A DNA stretch of 62,250 bases from JBFKMV01 sp041629655 (GCA_041629655.1 JBFKMV010000004.1:1-62250); one strand, 5' to 3'. Positions 24,206 to 34,361 are shown, numbered from the stretch's first letter. Numbers and translations are program-made. Notes: generated from the sequence alone by a model not told the origin.

Positions 24206-27200
24206 GCGGCTCGTCGCCCGGCGGGTCGGCGACCACGCCGCTCAGCCGCTCCAGCAACCGTTCCGCCTTCACGGCCAGGTCGTCGTCGCCGCGGGCGCGA
24301 GCCGCCTCGAGCAACGACTCGACCTCGCGCCGCAGCGCGCCGGGCCGCTCCAGCGGGAGCCCGGGCCCGGCGAGCTGGGCCAGGATGCGCAGGCGCGCGT
24401 CCAGGTCGGTCGTCTCGGCCAGCCGGCTCCACATCAGCGCGACCGCCGCGGACGCGCCGTCCGGCGCCGCGCCCGCCGTTGCGGGAGCGTTCTGCACCGC
24501 TGGCGGCGCCTCGGTTTCGGGGGCCGTACGGACCAGGCCGCGCGAGCGTCCCGTCGCCACTCCCGTCGGCGGCGACACCGTGTCCGGTGCATCGGGACCG
24601 GTCGCTGCCGCCCGCTCCTCCACGGTCAGCGCGCGCACCGCTCTCCGACGCGGTGCCAGCGGTGTGAAGCCCTCGATCGGGTCGTCCGGAGCGTCGAGTT
24701 CCAGCGACGGCACGTCGCCCGGCGCTCCGGCTCCGCCGCCGAGCAGCCCGCCGCCGGTGTTGATCTCGGCCGCGCAGGCCTCTGCGGTGTCGCACTGGCC
24801 CGAGTTGATCAGGTCGGCCAGCTCCTGCAACAGGCCGCCGAGATCGGTGGAGCTGCAACCCTGCGCGCTCAGGTCGACGCCGCAGGTCGCCTCGACCCGC
24901 TGCGAGCAGTCGTTGAGCACCAGGGCGGTGAGCTGCTTGAGCGCCCGCTCGCACGGGTCGCTGGGCGGGTTGGCGTCCATGCCCTCGCAGGTCTCCTCGC
25001 CGAAGATCCCGAGGTCCTCGAGCTTCTCCTGCGCGCAGGGCATCAGCTCGTCCTGGAACCCGGGCTCGGTCGGCCCCTCGGGGCCGCGACCGTTGCGACC
25101 CGGATCGATCCCGCCCTCCCGCGCGGGAACGCCGAGACACTGCCGGTGCCAGTAACCCTGGCCCGCGGGGCCGGGGCAGGCGACCGTGACCGCGACCGGG
25201 CACGAGCTCTCGTTGCCGCCCACGTCCGTCGCCGTGTACACCGCCGTGTCGCTTCCCTCGCACGCGACCAGCGACGGGCTGACGCCGAGCAGGGCCGCGT
25301 CGCAGGCATCGTCGGCCGAGACGGCGTCCAGCGGCACCTCGCGCGAGCCGAGGCACGCCGCGCCGATCAGCTCGAGCGACGCCGGACAGGTCAGCGCCGG
25401 CGCCACGGTGTCCTCCACGGTGACCGAGGTCTGACAGCTGGCGTTGGCGTTGCCCGCGGCGTCGGTGGCGGTGAACGCCACCACCGTCGTGCCCAGCGGG
25501 TAGGTGTCCGAGGCGTCGGCGCTGGCGCCGGTGCGCGTGTTGGAGATCGTCTCGCCGTTGTCGCACTGGTCGTCGGCCTGCGCCGCCGGCAGCGTGACCG
25601 CCGCGGAGCTGGCGCCCGTGCACTCGACGCTGGCGTCGGCCGGGCAGAGCGTGAAGGCGGGGGCCACCGTGTCCTGGACCGTGACCACGATCGCGTCGGT
25701 GTCGCTGGCGCCGGCCAGGTCCGTGACCTCCAGCGTCACGTCGTGGCTGCCCAGGTCGAACGAGACGTTGCTCAGCAACGCACCGGAGCCGATCGGTGAC
25801 TCGGTCCCCAGGCCGAAGTCTTCGAACCAGTCGAAGCTCGCGATGTCGTCGTTGGTGTCCACGGTCGAGTCGGGATCCGAGCTGAGCCGCCCGTCGAGAT
25901 CGACCTGGCCGCGCTGGAGACCGCTGCATTCGGCCAGCGTGTCGCTGGCGCTGGCGTCGGCAGTCGGCGGCTCGTTGGTCAGCTGCGACAGACCCTGGCT
26001 CTCCAGCACCGTGCAGACCACACCGTCGTCGTCGTTGCGTCCCGGGCAGCCGGCGGCGAAGTCGCCGTCGCCGTTGCCGTCGTGATCGCCGATCCGCGAC
26101 ACCGCCGCGCCCGACTCCTGCTCGTCGTTGGTGCCGTTGAGCTGCCGGCCGGCGATGCTGACACCGATCTTGGCTACCGAGATCTCGCCGCGGAACAGGT
26201 TGTGGCCCGCGTCGGCGATCACGTCGGGACCCTCGACCAGGTACACGGTCCCCGCGTTGATCAGGTCGTCGGGATCCCGCAGCGGCGCGCCCATCGCGAT
26301 GTCGTCCCCGCCGTTGCCGGTCACGTCGCCCAGCCCGATCCCCGAGGAGCCGAACAGGTCGCCCGCCTCGGCGCCGAGCCAGATCGCGCCCTCGATGCCG
26401 CCCTCGTCGACCGCGGGCGGGGCGCCGATCTCGCAGACCTCGATGATGCCGCTGGACAGCCGTCCGCCGCTCTGGCCCATCCGCCCGGCGTCGTCACCGC
26501 CCTGGTCGCTCGCCGTCACGACGTCGTAGAACGGCGCGCCGATCAGCAGGTCGTCCTCGCCGTTGGCCAGGTTGTCGCCGCCGCCGGCGATCCAGTAGCC
26601 GAGCTGCTCGCCGGCCTGGTCGCCGAGGATCTGCACGCCGCCGACACCCTGGTCGACCGCCGGCGGGGTGCCGATCTCGCAGACCTCGATGATGCCGCTG
26701 CTCTTGCGGCCGATGCCGTAGCCGGAGCCGCCGTTGAGGCTGTCCGCGTCGAGCAGCGGGTCGAGCCGGTCGAAGCCGGGCGCGCCGAAGGCGAAGTCCT
26801 CGCCCACGGGCTCCACGATGTCACCGGGAAACGCCACGGAGAAGCCGACCTGGTCGCCCATCGTGTCGCCGGGTCCCGGTCCGGACTCGCCGACGTACTG
26901 GATCCCCGCCAGCTCGTCGGTGGCCAGACACGGATTCGGCGGGAAGTGCGTGCAGGCCACGCGGTCGAGCCCGTACGAGCTTTCGAGAAACCGCCCGTTG
27001 GCGTCGAAGTTGTCCGGCTGGCCGGTGTTGAAGATCAAATAGGCCGTCCCGGCGTCCACGCGGTCGGGTCCGCCGTCTCCCGGCACGTCGCGGCCGGGCG
27101 CGCCGATGCCGAGGTCCGGCCGCACGCTGTCCTGGCCGACCGGGCCGCCGGCGGCGACCGAGAATCCCGCCTGGTCGCCGAGCGCGGCGCCGGTGAACAC

Positions 27201-28667
27201 GACACCCTTGGGCTTGCCGGGCATGTTCAGCTCGGACAGCAGGATCGTGTCCTGCAGCGCCGGGTTGCCGAGGTTCGGGTAGTCCGCAGGGTCCCAGTAG
27301 ATCAGGTAGGTCTTGCCGGGTCCGCACGCGGCGTCGGCCAGGCAGCCGTTGACCGTGTCGTCCTCGCCGGTGCGGTTGACCTGCTCGGCGCCGAGCAACA
27401 GGTCCAGGTTGCCGTCGCCGTCGAAGTCGAAGTTCGCCGCCACGGCCACGCCGAGCCGGTCGTGGGGCGACTCGCCGACGAACACCACGTCGGCCGAGGC
27501 GCGCTCCGCCGCGTCGGCGCTGCCGAGGTACACCGCCACCGCGCCGATCTCCTCGGCGCCGACGTCGCTGAAGCCCGGGGCGCCGGCGATGTAGTCGTCG
27601 AAGTTGGGTCCCGCGCCGGGGTTCAGGTCGCCGGCGAAGGCCACCGCCGAGCCGGTGCGCGACTTGGCGCCGATGGCCGCGCTCTCCTCGCCGACTTCGG
27701 GCAGCGGCACGCCGCTGCCGGGGAAGATCGAGCTGCCGCCGACGCCCTTGAAGCCGAACATGAACGTGTTGGGCGTGCCCAGCGTCGGTCCGTCGGGCGT
27801 GTTGGACTGGCCGTAGGTGTAGGTCTCGGCGCCGACCGCGCCGAGCGCCTTGTCGGCATCGACCTCGGTGCCCGCGGCGCCGTAGTAGATCCGGAAGCTC
27901 ACGCTCTGGCCGACGTCGAGGCCGCCCAGCTCGAGGTCGAACAGCGCGCCGTGGTCGATCGGCCCGTTGTCGATCGCCTCGCCGCTGAAGGCGATCTGGC
28001 TCCGCGCCCCCAGCGGGTTGGCGGTCCCGAAGCCGTCGTCGCTGGAGAAAGCCACCTTGGTCGCTCCCGCGGTCACGACGGTGACGAACTCCGAGAACGC
28101 GGTCGGCTCCACGTCCCAGTCCAGCACGCGGCGGTAGCGCACGTCCTCGACGAACACCTCGTTGATGTTGGTGATGGTGACCACGCCCTCGTACAGGAAG
28201 CGGCTCTTCGACGGACGGTAGAGGTGCTTGACGCGAAGCTGGCCGCCGATCTCGACGATCGACTCGAAGCTGTCCGGGGCGGGCTGGCTGCAGCTGACGT
28301 TGCTCAGGTTGTTCGCGCCGCCCTCGACCTCGTTGGCCCAGCCGCTGAACCCGTTGCCCGCGGCGCCCCAGCCCTCGCACAGGCAGCCCGGGGAGATCGC
28401 GTCGGCGTTGGTCGCCAGGTAGCGCACGCCGACGAACGTCGAGCCGACGCCCGACGACGGCGAGCCGCCGGGCACGTTGAAGTGGCCCTCGCAGTGCACG
28501 CCCAGCTGCACCGTGCCGTTGTCGATGATCGCGTCTCCGGGGCCGCCCAGGGCCGGCAGGAACGCCGACGCCAGGATGGCCCACGCGAGCGCGGAGCGGC
28601 ACCGGTTCGGAGTGGACGGGAGCTGCGAGCGGACAGGCGACTGCGAACGTACCCCGGTGCTGGACAT
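24165..28667 (-). CDS. giant secreted FG-GAP / HYR repeat protein
   Basis: 1500 residues from ATG 28667, with GGGGAGAAG upstream. The export signal is about residues 20-42 (SALAWAILASAFLPALGG). Residues 45-330 form an N-terminal beta-rich domain. From about 340 to 900 integrin-like FG-GAP modules repeat (for example 'AVAANFDFDGDGNLDLLLGAEQ', 'GLGDVTGNGGDDIAMGAP'), with Ca-binding-like DxDxDGxxD loops. A PKD-like domain (about 910-1010) precedes two HYR domains (DTVAPAFTLCP and DTVAPALTCP starts). The C-terminal 350 residues are Cys-rich, then Ala/Arg-rich with a helical tail. Two internal copies of the stretch 'SSGIIEVCEIG(T/A)PPAVD' are a recent duplication. Likely an adhesive or surface protein. 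The tail overlaps the DUF4340 gene. Confidence 0.85.
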   Translation of the reverse strand: MSSTGVRSQSPVRSQLPSTPNRCRSALAWAILASAFLPALGGPGDAIIDNGTVQLGVHCEGHFNVPGGSPSSGVGSTFVGVRYLATNADAISPGCLCEGWGAAGNGFSGWANEVEGGANNLSNVSCSQPAPDSFESIVEIGGQLRVKHLYRPSKSRFLYEGVVTITNINEVFVEDVRYRRVLDWDVEPTAFSEFVTVVTAGATKVAFSSDDGFGTANPLGARSQIAFSGEAIDNGPIDHGALFDLELGGLDVGQSVSFRIYYGAAGTEVDADKALGAVGAETYTYGQSNTPDGPTLGTPNTFMFGFKGVGGSSIFPGSGVPLPEVGEESAAIGAKSRTGSAVAFAGDLNPGAGPNFDDYIAGAPGFSDVGAEEIGAVAVYLGSADAAERASADVVFVGESPHDRLGVAVAANFDFDGDGNLDLLLGAEQVNRTGEDDTVNGCLADAACGPGKTYLIYWDPADYPNLGNPALQDTILLSELNMPGKPKGVVFTGAALGDQAGFSVAAGGPVGQDSVRPDLGIGAPGRDVPGDGGPDRVDAGTAYLIFNTGQPDNFDANGRFLESSYGLDRVACTHFPPNPCLATDELAGIQYVGESGPGPGDTMGDQVGFSVAFPGDIVEPVGEDFAFGAPGFDRLDPLLDADSLNGGSGYGIGRKSSGIIEVCEIGTPPAVDQGVGGVQILGDQAGEQLGYWIAGGGDNLANGEDDLLIGAPFYDVVTASDQGGDDAGRMGQSGGRLSSGIIEVCEIGAPPAVDEGGIEGAIWLGAEAGDLFGSSGIGLGDVTGNGGDDIAMGAPLRDPDDLINAGTVYLVEGPDVIADAGHNLFRGEISVAKIGVSIAGRQLNGTNDEQESGAAVSRIGDHDGNGDGDFAAGCPGRNDDDGVVCTVLESQGLSQLTNEPPTADASASDTLAECSGLQRGQVDLDGRLSSDPDSTVDTNDDIASFDWFEDFGLGTESPIGSGALLSNVSFDLGSHDVTLEVTDLAGASDTDAIVVTVQDTVAPAFTLCPADASVECTGASSAAVTLPAAQADDQCDNGETISNTRTGASADASDTYPLGTTVVAFTATDAAGNANASCQTSVTVEDTVAPALTCPASLELIGAACLGSREVPLDAVSADDACDAALLGVSPSLVACEGSDTAVYTATDVGGNESSCPVAVTVACPGPAGQGYWHRQCLGVPAREGGIDPGRNGRGPEGPTEPGFQDELMPCAQEKLEDLGIFGEETCEGMDANPPSDPCERALKQLTALVLNDCSQRVEATCGVDLSAQGCSSTDLGGLLQELADLINSGQCDTAEACAAEINTGGGLLGGGAGAPGDVPSLELDAPDDPIEGFTPLAPRRRAVRALTVEERAAATGPDAPDTVSPPTGVATGRSRGLVRTAPETEAPPAVQNAPATAGAAPDGASAAVALMWSRLAETTDLDARLRILAQLAGPGLPLERPGALRREVESLLEAARARGDDDLAVKAERLLERLSGVVADPPGDEPPTTRPTRGGRRAF

Positions 28668-28988
28668 GACACTTCTCCCCGTTCGGCGCTGGTGGGGGCA
28701 GCGACGAGCAGACCGAAAAACCCCCCACGGCGCCACTCTCTCCCCCTGTCCGCACGCCTGGCGCACGGACGACTGCGTGGCGTCGTGAACGCGATGGTTG
28801 GCCGACTTTTACTCCGAGGTCACGCGGGAAGTCAAGGGAATAGCAACCGTTTGGTTGCTTTGATCGCCGACGGTTGTCGATAGAGATGAATTACTACAAT
28901 TGTTACCGTCCAAAGCCCTCGTCGGTCAGGCTGCAGCAGGAACGCGACCAGGTCCGCGCGCTCGGGGGCGGTCGGTGTTCCCGCCCGG
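28668..28988. other. 321-bp intergenic region with a 7-bp hairpin
   Basis: I see no gene. It is less GC-rich than its surroundings, especially 28830-28915. AGCAACC-GTTT-GGTTGCT (28842-28859) is a perfect inverted repeat followed by TTTGAT on the plus strand. It lies upstream of the giant FG-GAP gene (minus) and downstream of the tautomerase gene (minus), so it could be that tautomerase transcript's terminator read in reverse or an operator. TTGACT (28835 to 28830, minus strand) is a possible -35 box, but the -10 position is poor. Confidence 0.45.
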
Positions 28989-29189
28989 TCATCCGCCCCG
29001 TTTCTTCCTCTCCGAGGCCAGCTCGCCGGCCACCATGTACTCGTCGGGCGGCAGCTCGTGGATCCAGACCCGGATCGACGGAAGCGGGGCGTCGATCGAG
29101 TCGCGCACGGCCCGGGTCACCTCCTCCAGCAGGCGGCGCTTGTCCTCGCGGCTGCGGCCCTCGAGCAGATGGATCTGGATCAGCGGCAC
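28989..29189 (-). CDS. 4-oxalocrotonate tautomerase family protein
   Basis: 66 residues starting at GTG 29189, which gives Pro as residue 2, the catalytic amino-terminal Pro after Met removal. The chain 'PLIQIHLLEGRSREDKRRLLEEVTRAV' and 'SIRVWIHELPPDEYMVAGEL' matches the short tautomerase subunits (about 62 residues), including an Arg near 12 and the loop before the last strand. These enzymes tautomerise 2-hydroxymuconate or related enol acids as hexamers. No aromatic-degradation genes are nearby. It lies 37 bp after the long repeat-protein gene in the same direction. Confidence 0.88.
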   Translation of the reverse strand: MPLIQIHLLEGRSREDKRRLLEEVTRAVRDSIDAPLPSIRVWIHELPPDEYMVAGELASERKKRGG

Positions 29190-29226
29190 GACCCCGCCAC
29201 TCTAACCCAGGATCCGGCTTGCGGCT

Positions 29227-32200
29227 CTACTGAAGCGACAGCTCCGCCGCGGCGCCCACGGCGGTGGCGGTCCGGCCGCGCCACGACCGCCCGTCCGCGG
29301 TGTCGACCGTCACGGTCCAGCTTCCCGGCGGGAGCGATCCCAGCTCCAGCCGTCCGCCGGCCATCCGCCACTCGGTCAACGCGTTGCCGTTCCAGCTCAG
29401 CGCGTGGAAACTGCGGCCGGCCGCGTCGGCGACGCGCACGGTGGCCAGCGTCGGCGATCCCGAAAGCTCGGGCACCACGACCCGCAACGCGGTCGCCGGC
29501 TGCAACGTCACCGGCACCGCCGGCCCCGGTGCGCGCACGGCGAGGTTGGACACGGCCGAGCCGGCGGCGGACACGACCAGCGTGAAGCTGCCCGGGGGCA
29601 CGGTGGACAGCCGCACGCGCCCGTTCTCGCCCGTCGCGAAGTTCCCGCCGACCAGCGTCATCCCGCTGCCGTCGGTCACCGCGACGCGCAGCTCCGCGGG
29701 CGCCGCGCCGGTCGGGAGCCGCGCCTCCAGCGTCAGTCCCTCGGTGGGATCCATCGGCAGCTCGAGATCCTCGACCGGCTTCTGGAACTGCACCGTCAGG
29801 CCGCGCGACACCGCCGCGTAGCCCTTCCGCTCCGCGGAGAGCTGCCACGAGCCGTCGCCCACGTTGGGCAGCTCGAACTTGCCCTCGAGGTCCGTGGTTG
29901 CCGAATGGAGCGGCAGCCGCCCGGTGCCGCCGCCGTCCGCCGCGCGCAGGGTCACGCCGACCCCGGCCAGCGGCTCGCGGTCCGCGGAGTCGTAGATCCG
30001 TCCCCGCACCCGCGCGGTCGGCACCTCCAGCACCACCTCGCGGCTCGCCGAAAGCTCGACCGTCTCGTCGTAGGCCAGCCCGGTCTGCCAGTTGCGCAGG
30101 TGCACGTCGTAGGTGCCCGGCTCGAGGCCGTCGATGGCGAACGCGCCGTCGGTATCGGTGCGCCCCCAGCCGTCGTGATCGACGTCGCGCCCCTCGGCGA
30201 GCAGCGTCGCACCGCTGACCGGGCGCTCGCCCTGCACGGCACGGCCGCGGAGCTCCAGCCCGCCGCCGAACTCGAGGTCGAGCCGCACCTCGGTCACACC
30301 GGGCTCGAGCGCGGCCTGCCCGCGCGCCTGGCGCCCGGACTCGGCGAGCGTCGCGACCACGTTGTAGCTGCCGGGCGCCAGGTTCTCGATGCGGTAGTTG
30401 CCCTCGAAGTCGACCGCGGCGCCGCCGAACCCCGGGATCGACAGCCCGTCCGCGCGCACGCCGACCTTCGAGAGCTCCGCGGGCTCCACGCCGCGGACGC
30501 GCCCGTGGATCGCGCCGCCGGTCTCGAGCTGCACCGCCAGGCCGTGCACCGGCTCGCCGGACACGGTGACCGCCTGCTCGGCGGTGTGCGGCGCGTAGCC
30601 TGCGGCCTCGACGCGCAGGCGATAGTCGCCGTCCTCGACGCCGGGCAGCCGGAACCGGCCGTCGGGGCCGCTGATCGTCTCGGGGCCGCCCCACATCCGT
30701 CCCGCCGGCAACAGGCGCACCGCGGCATCGCCGACCGCCGCGCCCGCGGTGTCGCTGACCTGGCCCGTGACCTCGACGCCGCCCTCGAACGTCAGGTCCA
30801 GCTCGTTGAGCCCGACCTCGACCTCGAGATCGCGCACCGTCCGCGGATGGTCGGGGTGCGTGGCCTCGATGGAGACCTCGCCCGGGGCCAGCCCCTCCAG
30901 CCAGTAGTGCCCCTCGCCGTCCGCGGGCACACCGCCGAGCATCCGCATCATCCCGTCGCCCTCGCCGACCTGCGCGACCCGCGCTCCGATCGCCGGGCGC
31001 CCGTCGGGGCGGGTCACGCGCCCGCTGATCACGGCCCCCGGCTCGAGCTCCAGCACCACGTCGTCCACGTCCTCGCCGCGGGGGATCTCGACGCCGTCCA
31101 GCTTGGCCTCGCGGTGCCCGCTGGCCGAGGCGGAGAGCGAGACCGTCCCCGGCTCCTGGTCCTCGAACACGAAGCGTCCCCGGGCGTCGGTGTCCTCGCT
31201 GTTAAGCATCATCATCTTCATCACCGCGCCGCCCATCTCGATCGTGCGCGAGCGGCTCAGGTTGACCTGCGCGCCCGGGATCGGCTCGCCCCCGCCGGCA
31301 CGCACCACGCCGGACAGCCGGGAGGCCGCGTCCAGCGTGACCTCGAGCGGCTCGGGGCGGGGCAGGGTCACCGGTCCGGCGGACGCGCCGACGTAGCCGG
31401 CCCGGTCGAGACCGAGCGAGTATGCCGGGCTCGCCGCCAGATCGTCGATGGTGAACCAGCCGCCGGGATCGGTGAACGCGTCGGGCGGGACCGGGTCGCC
31501 GGAGCCGCCCAGCGAGAACGTCATCGGGCCGCTCTCCTGCACGCGCACCTCGACGCCCTCGACCGGGTTGCCGTCACGATCCGTCGCGCGGCCCTGCAGC
31601 CGGTGCCCCGGTTCCAGGATCACGTCGCCGACGTCCACGGCAGCGGCATCTCCGGCCAGCTCGATCCCGGGAACCGAGCGCCTGGCGAAGCCGGGCCGCT
31701 TCGCGACCAGGTCGTGCGTGCCCGCCGGCAGGCCGCCCAGCTCGAACCGCCCCTCGCCGTCGCTGGTCGCGCGGAACGAAGCCGCGGCGGCGCCGCCGTC
31801 CATGACCCGCATCATGCCCATGTTGCGACCGGGCGTCGCGGGAGAGAGCTCGATCGATCCGTCGCGCAGCGGAGCCCCGTCCGTGTCGACGAGCCGCCCG
31901 ACGACTCGTTTGCCGCGGTCGAGCGTCAGCACCAGGCCGGAGCGGGTGCGATACGGCTCGAGTCCCGTCAGCTCGGCCGTGGCCGGCGCGTGACCCTCGG
32001 CCTGCACGGCGAGGCTGTAGCTCTGCTCCGGATCCAGGGGGCCGATGCGGAACTCACCCTGCGGGTTGCTGCGGTTGCGCGGGCCAACCTGCGGCCGGCC
32101 GATCTCGATCCGCATCATTCCGGGCCGGCGCCGGATCTCGGCGCGGACCTCGGCGCCCGGCACCGGGTTGCCGTCGCCGTCGACCACCTTGCCGCGCACC

Positions 32201-33345
32201 GCGGCCGCGGGCCGCAACGCCAGGGTCGGCGCGGGACGGCCGTCGCCGAGCAGCTGGTGCGAGACGGGATCCGCCCGCAGGTAGCCCGGGGCGCCGGCCT
32301 CCAGCTCGAGGCGGCGCCCGCTCACGCCCGCGAGCTCGAAGCCGCCGCCGTTTCCCGTGACCGCGGCCGCGGTCGGGTCTCCGCGGTCCCACACGATCCC
32401 ACCGGCGACGGCTCGCCGCGACTCGGCGTCGATCACGCGTCCGCGCAGCGTCAGGCGGGCCGGAAGCGTCAGCACGAGCGGGCGGTCCTGCGCCGGCGGC
32501 GGCGTGCTCGCATCGATGGAGGTTTCGCTGCGCCGGCCGTCGGGCGCGAGCAGGTCGACCGGCGTGGTGCGCGCGGGTGCCAGGTTCGCGGTCAGCCGGC
32601 CCTGCTCGTCGGTGGTGCCGACGAGGTGCGCGCGATCGCCGAGCGCGACGCGGACTCCGGGCACGGCGCTTCCGTCCGCGCCGCGCACCTCGAGCCGGCG
32701 GCTCACGCCGGGCGCGAGCTCGATCGCCGCGGCGGTGCCGAACACGCCGCGCCGCTCTCCGGGCGCCCGGCCCGGGGCGGCCGCGGAAACCAGCGTGCGC
32801 TCGTTCTCCCCGCGCGGAAGCCGCAGCGTGCCGTCGTCGCCCGTCCGTCCCGCGCGTAGCGGGATCGACCAGTCCGGGCTCGCGCCGAAACCGCGCCGGT
32901 CGCGATCGGTGCGCACCAGCACGTCGGCGCCGGGCAGCGGCGCGCCGTCCGCGGCGCGCACGCGGACCTTGATCCCGCTGTCGGGCGACAGCACCGCGTC
33001 GGGCAGCTCGACCGGCTCGATCAACGGCAGTAGCTCCAGCTCCAGCGGGGTGAAGCCGTCGACCTCGACGCGCACCAGCCACAGTCCGGCCCCGGGCGCC
33101 ACCAGCGTGAAGCGTCCGGCGGCGTCGGTCCGCGCGCCGGCGACGGGCTCGGGGTCCGTGCCCGCGAGCTCGATCGCCGCGGTCGCCAGCGCGTCCAGCC
33201 GCGGCAGGAGCGTGACCTGCGCGCGCGCCACGGGCGCCGGTCCGGGCGCCAGCACGCGGCCCCCGATCTCGATGCCGTCGTCGGCCGTCACGGGCGCGTG
33301 GAGCGCCACCGCCGCGAGCATCGCGCCGATCAGCCAGCGTTGCAT
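29227..33345 (-). CDS. giant secreted carboxypeptidase-regulatory (CnaB-like) repeat protein
   Basis: 1372 residues from ATG 33345 with GGGGAGGAGGA upstream. Residues 1-21 are a signal peptide (MLAAVALHAPVTA). The rest is a chain of about fifteen ~85-residue Ig-like modules, each opening with a strand like 'V(R/S)G(R/K)VxDxxGxPVxGAxV' (e.g. 'AAVRGKVVDGDGNPVPGAEV', 'HRLQGRATDRDGNPVEGVEV') and closing with 'D(G/A)xGRFxLxxLxPGxYxLxV'. There is no barrel, sortase signal or catalytic motif. The start could be translated with the upstream EamA gene (47-bp gap). Such proteins are probably periplasmic or surface structural proteins. I do not know a more precise role. Confidence 0.85.
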   Translation of the reverse strand: MQRWLIGAMLAAVALHAPVTADDGIEIGGRVLAPGPAPVARAQVTLLPRLDALATAAIELAGTDPEPVAGARTDAAGRFTLVAPGAGLWLVRVEVDGFTPLELELLPLIEPVELPDAVLSPDSGIKVRVRAADGAPLPGADVLVRTDRDRRGFGASPDWSIPLRAGRTGDDGTLRLPRGENERTLVSAAAPGRAPGERRGVFGTAAAIELAPGVSRRLEVRGADGSAVPGVRVALGDRAHLVGTTDEQGRLTANLAPARTTPVDLLAPDGRRSETSIDASTPPPAQDRPLVLTLPARLTLRGRVIDAESRRAVAGGIVWDRGDPTAAAVTGNGGGFELAGVSGRRLELEAGAPGYLRADPVSHQLLGDGRPAPTLALRPAAAVRGKVVDGDGNPVPGAEVRAEIRRRPGMMRIEIGRPQVGPRNRSNPQGEFRIGPLDPEQSYSLAVQAEGHAPATAELTGLEPYRTRSGLVLTLDRGKRVVGRLVDTDGAPLRDGSIELSPATPGRNMGMMRVMDGGAAAASFRATSDGEGRFELGGLPAGTHDLVAKRPGFARRSVPGIELAGDAAAVDVGDVILEPGHRLQGRATDRDGNPVEGVEVRVQESGPMTFSLGGSGDPVPPDAFTDPGGWFTIDDLAASPAYSLGLDRAGYVGASAGPVTLPRPEPLEVTLDAASRLSGVVRAGGGEPIPGAQVNLSRSRTIEMGGAVMKMMMLNSEDTDARGRFVFEDQEPGTVSLSASASGHREAKLDGVEIPRGEDVDDVVLELEPGAVISGRVTRPDGRPAIGARVAQVGEGDGMMRMLGGVPADGEGHYWLEGLAPGEVSIEATHPDHPRTVRDLEVEVGLNELDLTFEGGVEVTGQVSDTAGAAVGDAAVRLLPAGRMWGGPETISGPDGRFRLPGVEDGDYRLRVEAAGYAPHTAEQAVTVSGEPVHGLAVQLETGGAIHGRVRGVEPAELSKVGVRADGLSIPGFGGAAVDFEGNYRIENLAPGSYNVVATLAESGRQARGQAALEPGVTEVRLDLEFGGGLELRGRAVQGERPVSGATLLAEGRDVDHDGWGRTDTDGAFAIDGLEPGTYDVHLRNWQTGLAYDETVELSASREVVLEVPTARVRGRIYDSADREPLAGVGVTLRAADGGGTGRLPLHSATTDLEGKFELPNVGDGSWQLSAERKGYAAVSRGLTVQFQKPVEDLELPMDPTEGLTLEARLPTGAAPAELRVAVTDGSGMTLVGGNFATGENGRVRLSTVPPGSFTLVVSAAGSAVSNLAVRAPGPAVPVTLQPATALRVVVPELSGSPTLATVRVADAAGRSFHALSWNGNALTEWRMAGGRLELGSLPPGSWTVTVDTADGRSWRGRTATAVGAAAELSLQ

Positions 33346-33392
33346 GGGTCCTCCTCCCCGGCGGTGGTCGGGCCGCCTGCGTTCTCGGGTTG

Positions 33393-34361
33393 TTACGAGC
33401 CGGCGCCGCGAAAGACGTTTCCGGGCCGCCCGCGCCGGCGCGGCCTGACGGCGATCGCCAGCCCCAGCAGCGCCACGCCGCCGCCGACCCACTCCAGGCC
33501 CCGGATCGTGAACACGAAGGTCGCAGGCAGCGCCACGGCCAGCAGCGATTTGGACAGCGTGGTCAACGGCGGGTTGAGGAACACCGTGAAGCCGACCGAC
33601 GTGGCCGGCAGATGTCGCAGCAACCACGTCCACAGCGCGAACCCCAGCACCGTGCACGGCACCGACAGGTAGAGCAGCGCGATCCAGCCTCCGGCGTCGA
33701 GGTCCCGCCACTGGCGCCACGTGGCTCCGGGGAGCCACGGCAGCACCATCAGCCCGCCGATCGCGGTGGCGAGGTAGGTCCACACCACCGGAGATGCGCG
33801 GCGCGCCGGCGACTTGCTGAGCACCGAGAACACCGACCAGCTCAGTGGCGCCAGGGCGGTGATCGCGATCAGCCCGGGGTAGCTCGCCGCGCGCGCGTCC
33901 CGTCCGCCGAGCGCGATCAAGGTCATGCCCGCCGCGGAGACGAGGAACCCGCCGACCCGGCGCCCGGTCAGCCGCTCGTCGAGGAACGCCGCCGCGAGCA
34001 GCATCACGAACAACGGCACCAGGGCGGTGGTCAGCGAGGCGACCGGCGCCGGGACGCCGTGCTGCTGCCCGTAGTAGAGCGCCAGGTTGTAGCCCGGAAC
34101 GGCCAGCCCGGCACAGACCGCGAGCCGGCGCCAGTGCCCCCGCAACAGCCGCAGCGACTCCGCGCGGCGGAAGACCGCGCAGTAGGCCCCGCAGATCGCG
34201 GCCGCGGGGAGGAACCGCGCCACGGTCAGGGCGACCCAGTCGAGCTGCTGCGGGCGCTGCTCGCTGCCCAGCAGGTAGCCGATGGCGATGAAGCTGTTGC
34301 TCCAGATCAAAAACAGTCCGAGGGCGACCAGCCAGGTCACGGGGCTGCGCGGCGAGGACAT
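33393..34361 (-). CDS. EamA (DMT) family transporter
   Basis: 322 residues from ATG 34361 with about ten hydrophobic helices in two EamA halves: the first from about residue 8 ('WLVALGLFLIWSNSFIAIGYL') to 135 and the second from about 145 to 290. The second half starts 'PGLIAITALAPLSWSVFSVLSKSP', typical of drug/metabolite exporters. The substrate cannot be told from sequence. It is divergent from the methyltransferase at 34432 (70-bp gap) and is followed by the giant repeat protein gene. Confidence 0.88.
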   Translation of the reverse strand: MSSPRSPVTWLVALGLFLIWSNSFIAIGYLLGSEQRPQQLDWVALTVARFLPAAAICGAYCAVFRRAESLRLLRGHWRRLAVCAGLAVPGYNLALYYGQQHGVPAPVASLTTALVPLFVMLLAAAFLDERLTGRRVGGFLVSAAGMTLIALGGRDARAASYPGLIAITALAPLSWSVFSVLSKSPARRASPVVWTYLATAIGGLMVLPWLPGATWRQWRDLDAGGWIALLYLSVPCTVLGFALWTWLLRHLPATSVGFTVFLNPPLTTLSKSLLAVALPATFVFTIRGLEWVGGGVALLGLAIAVRPRRRGRPGNVFRGAGS

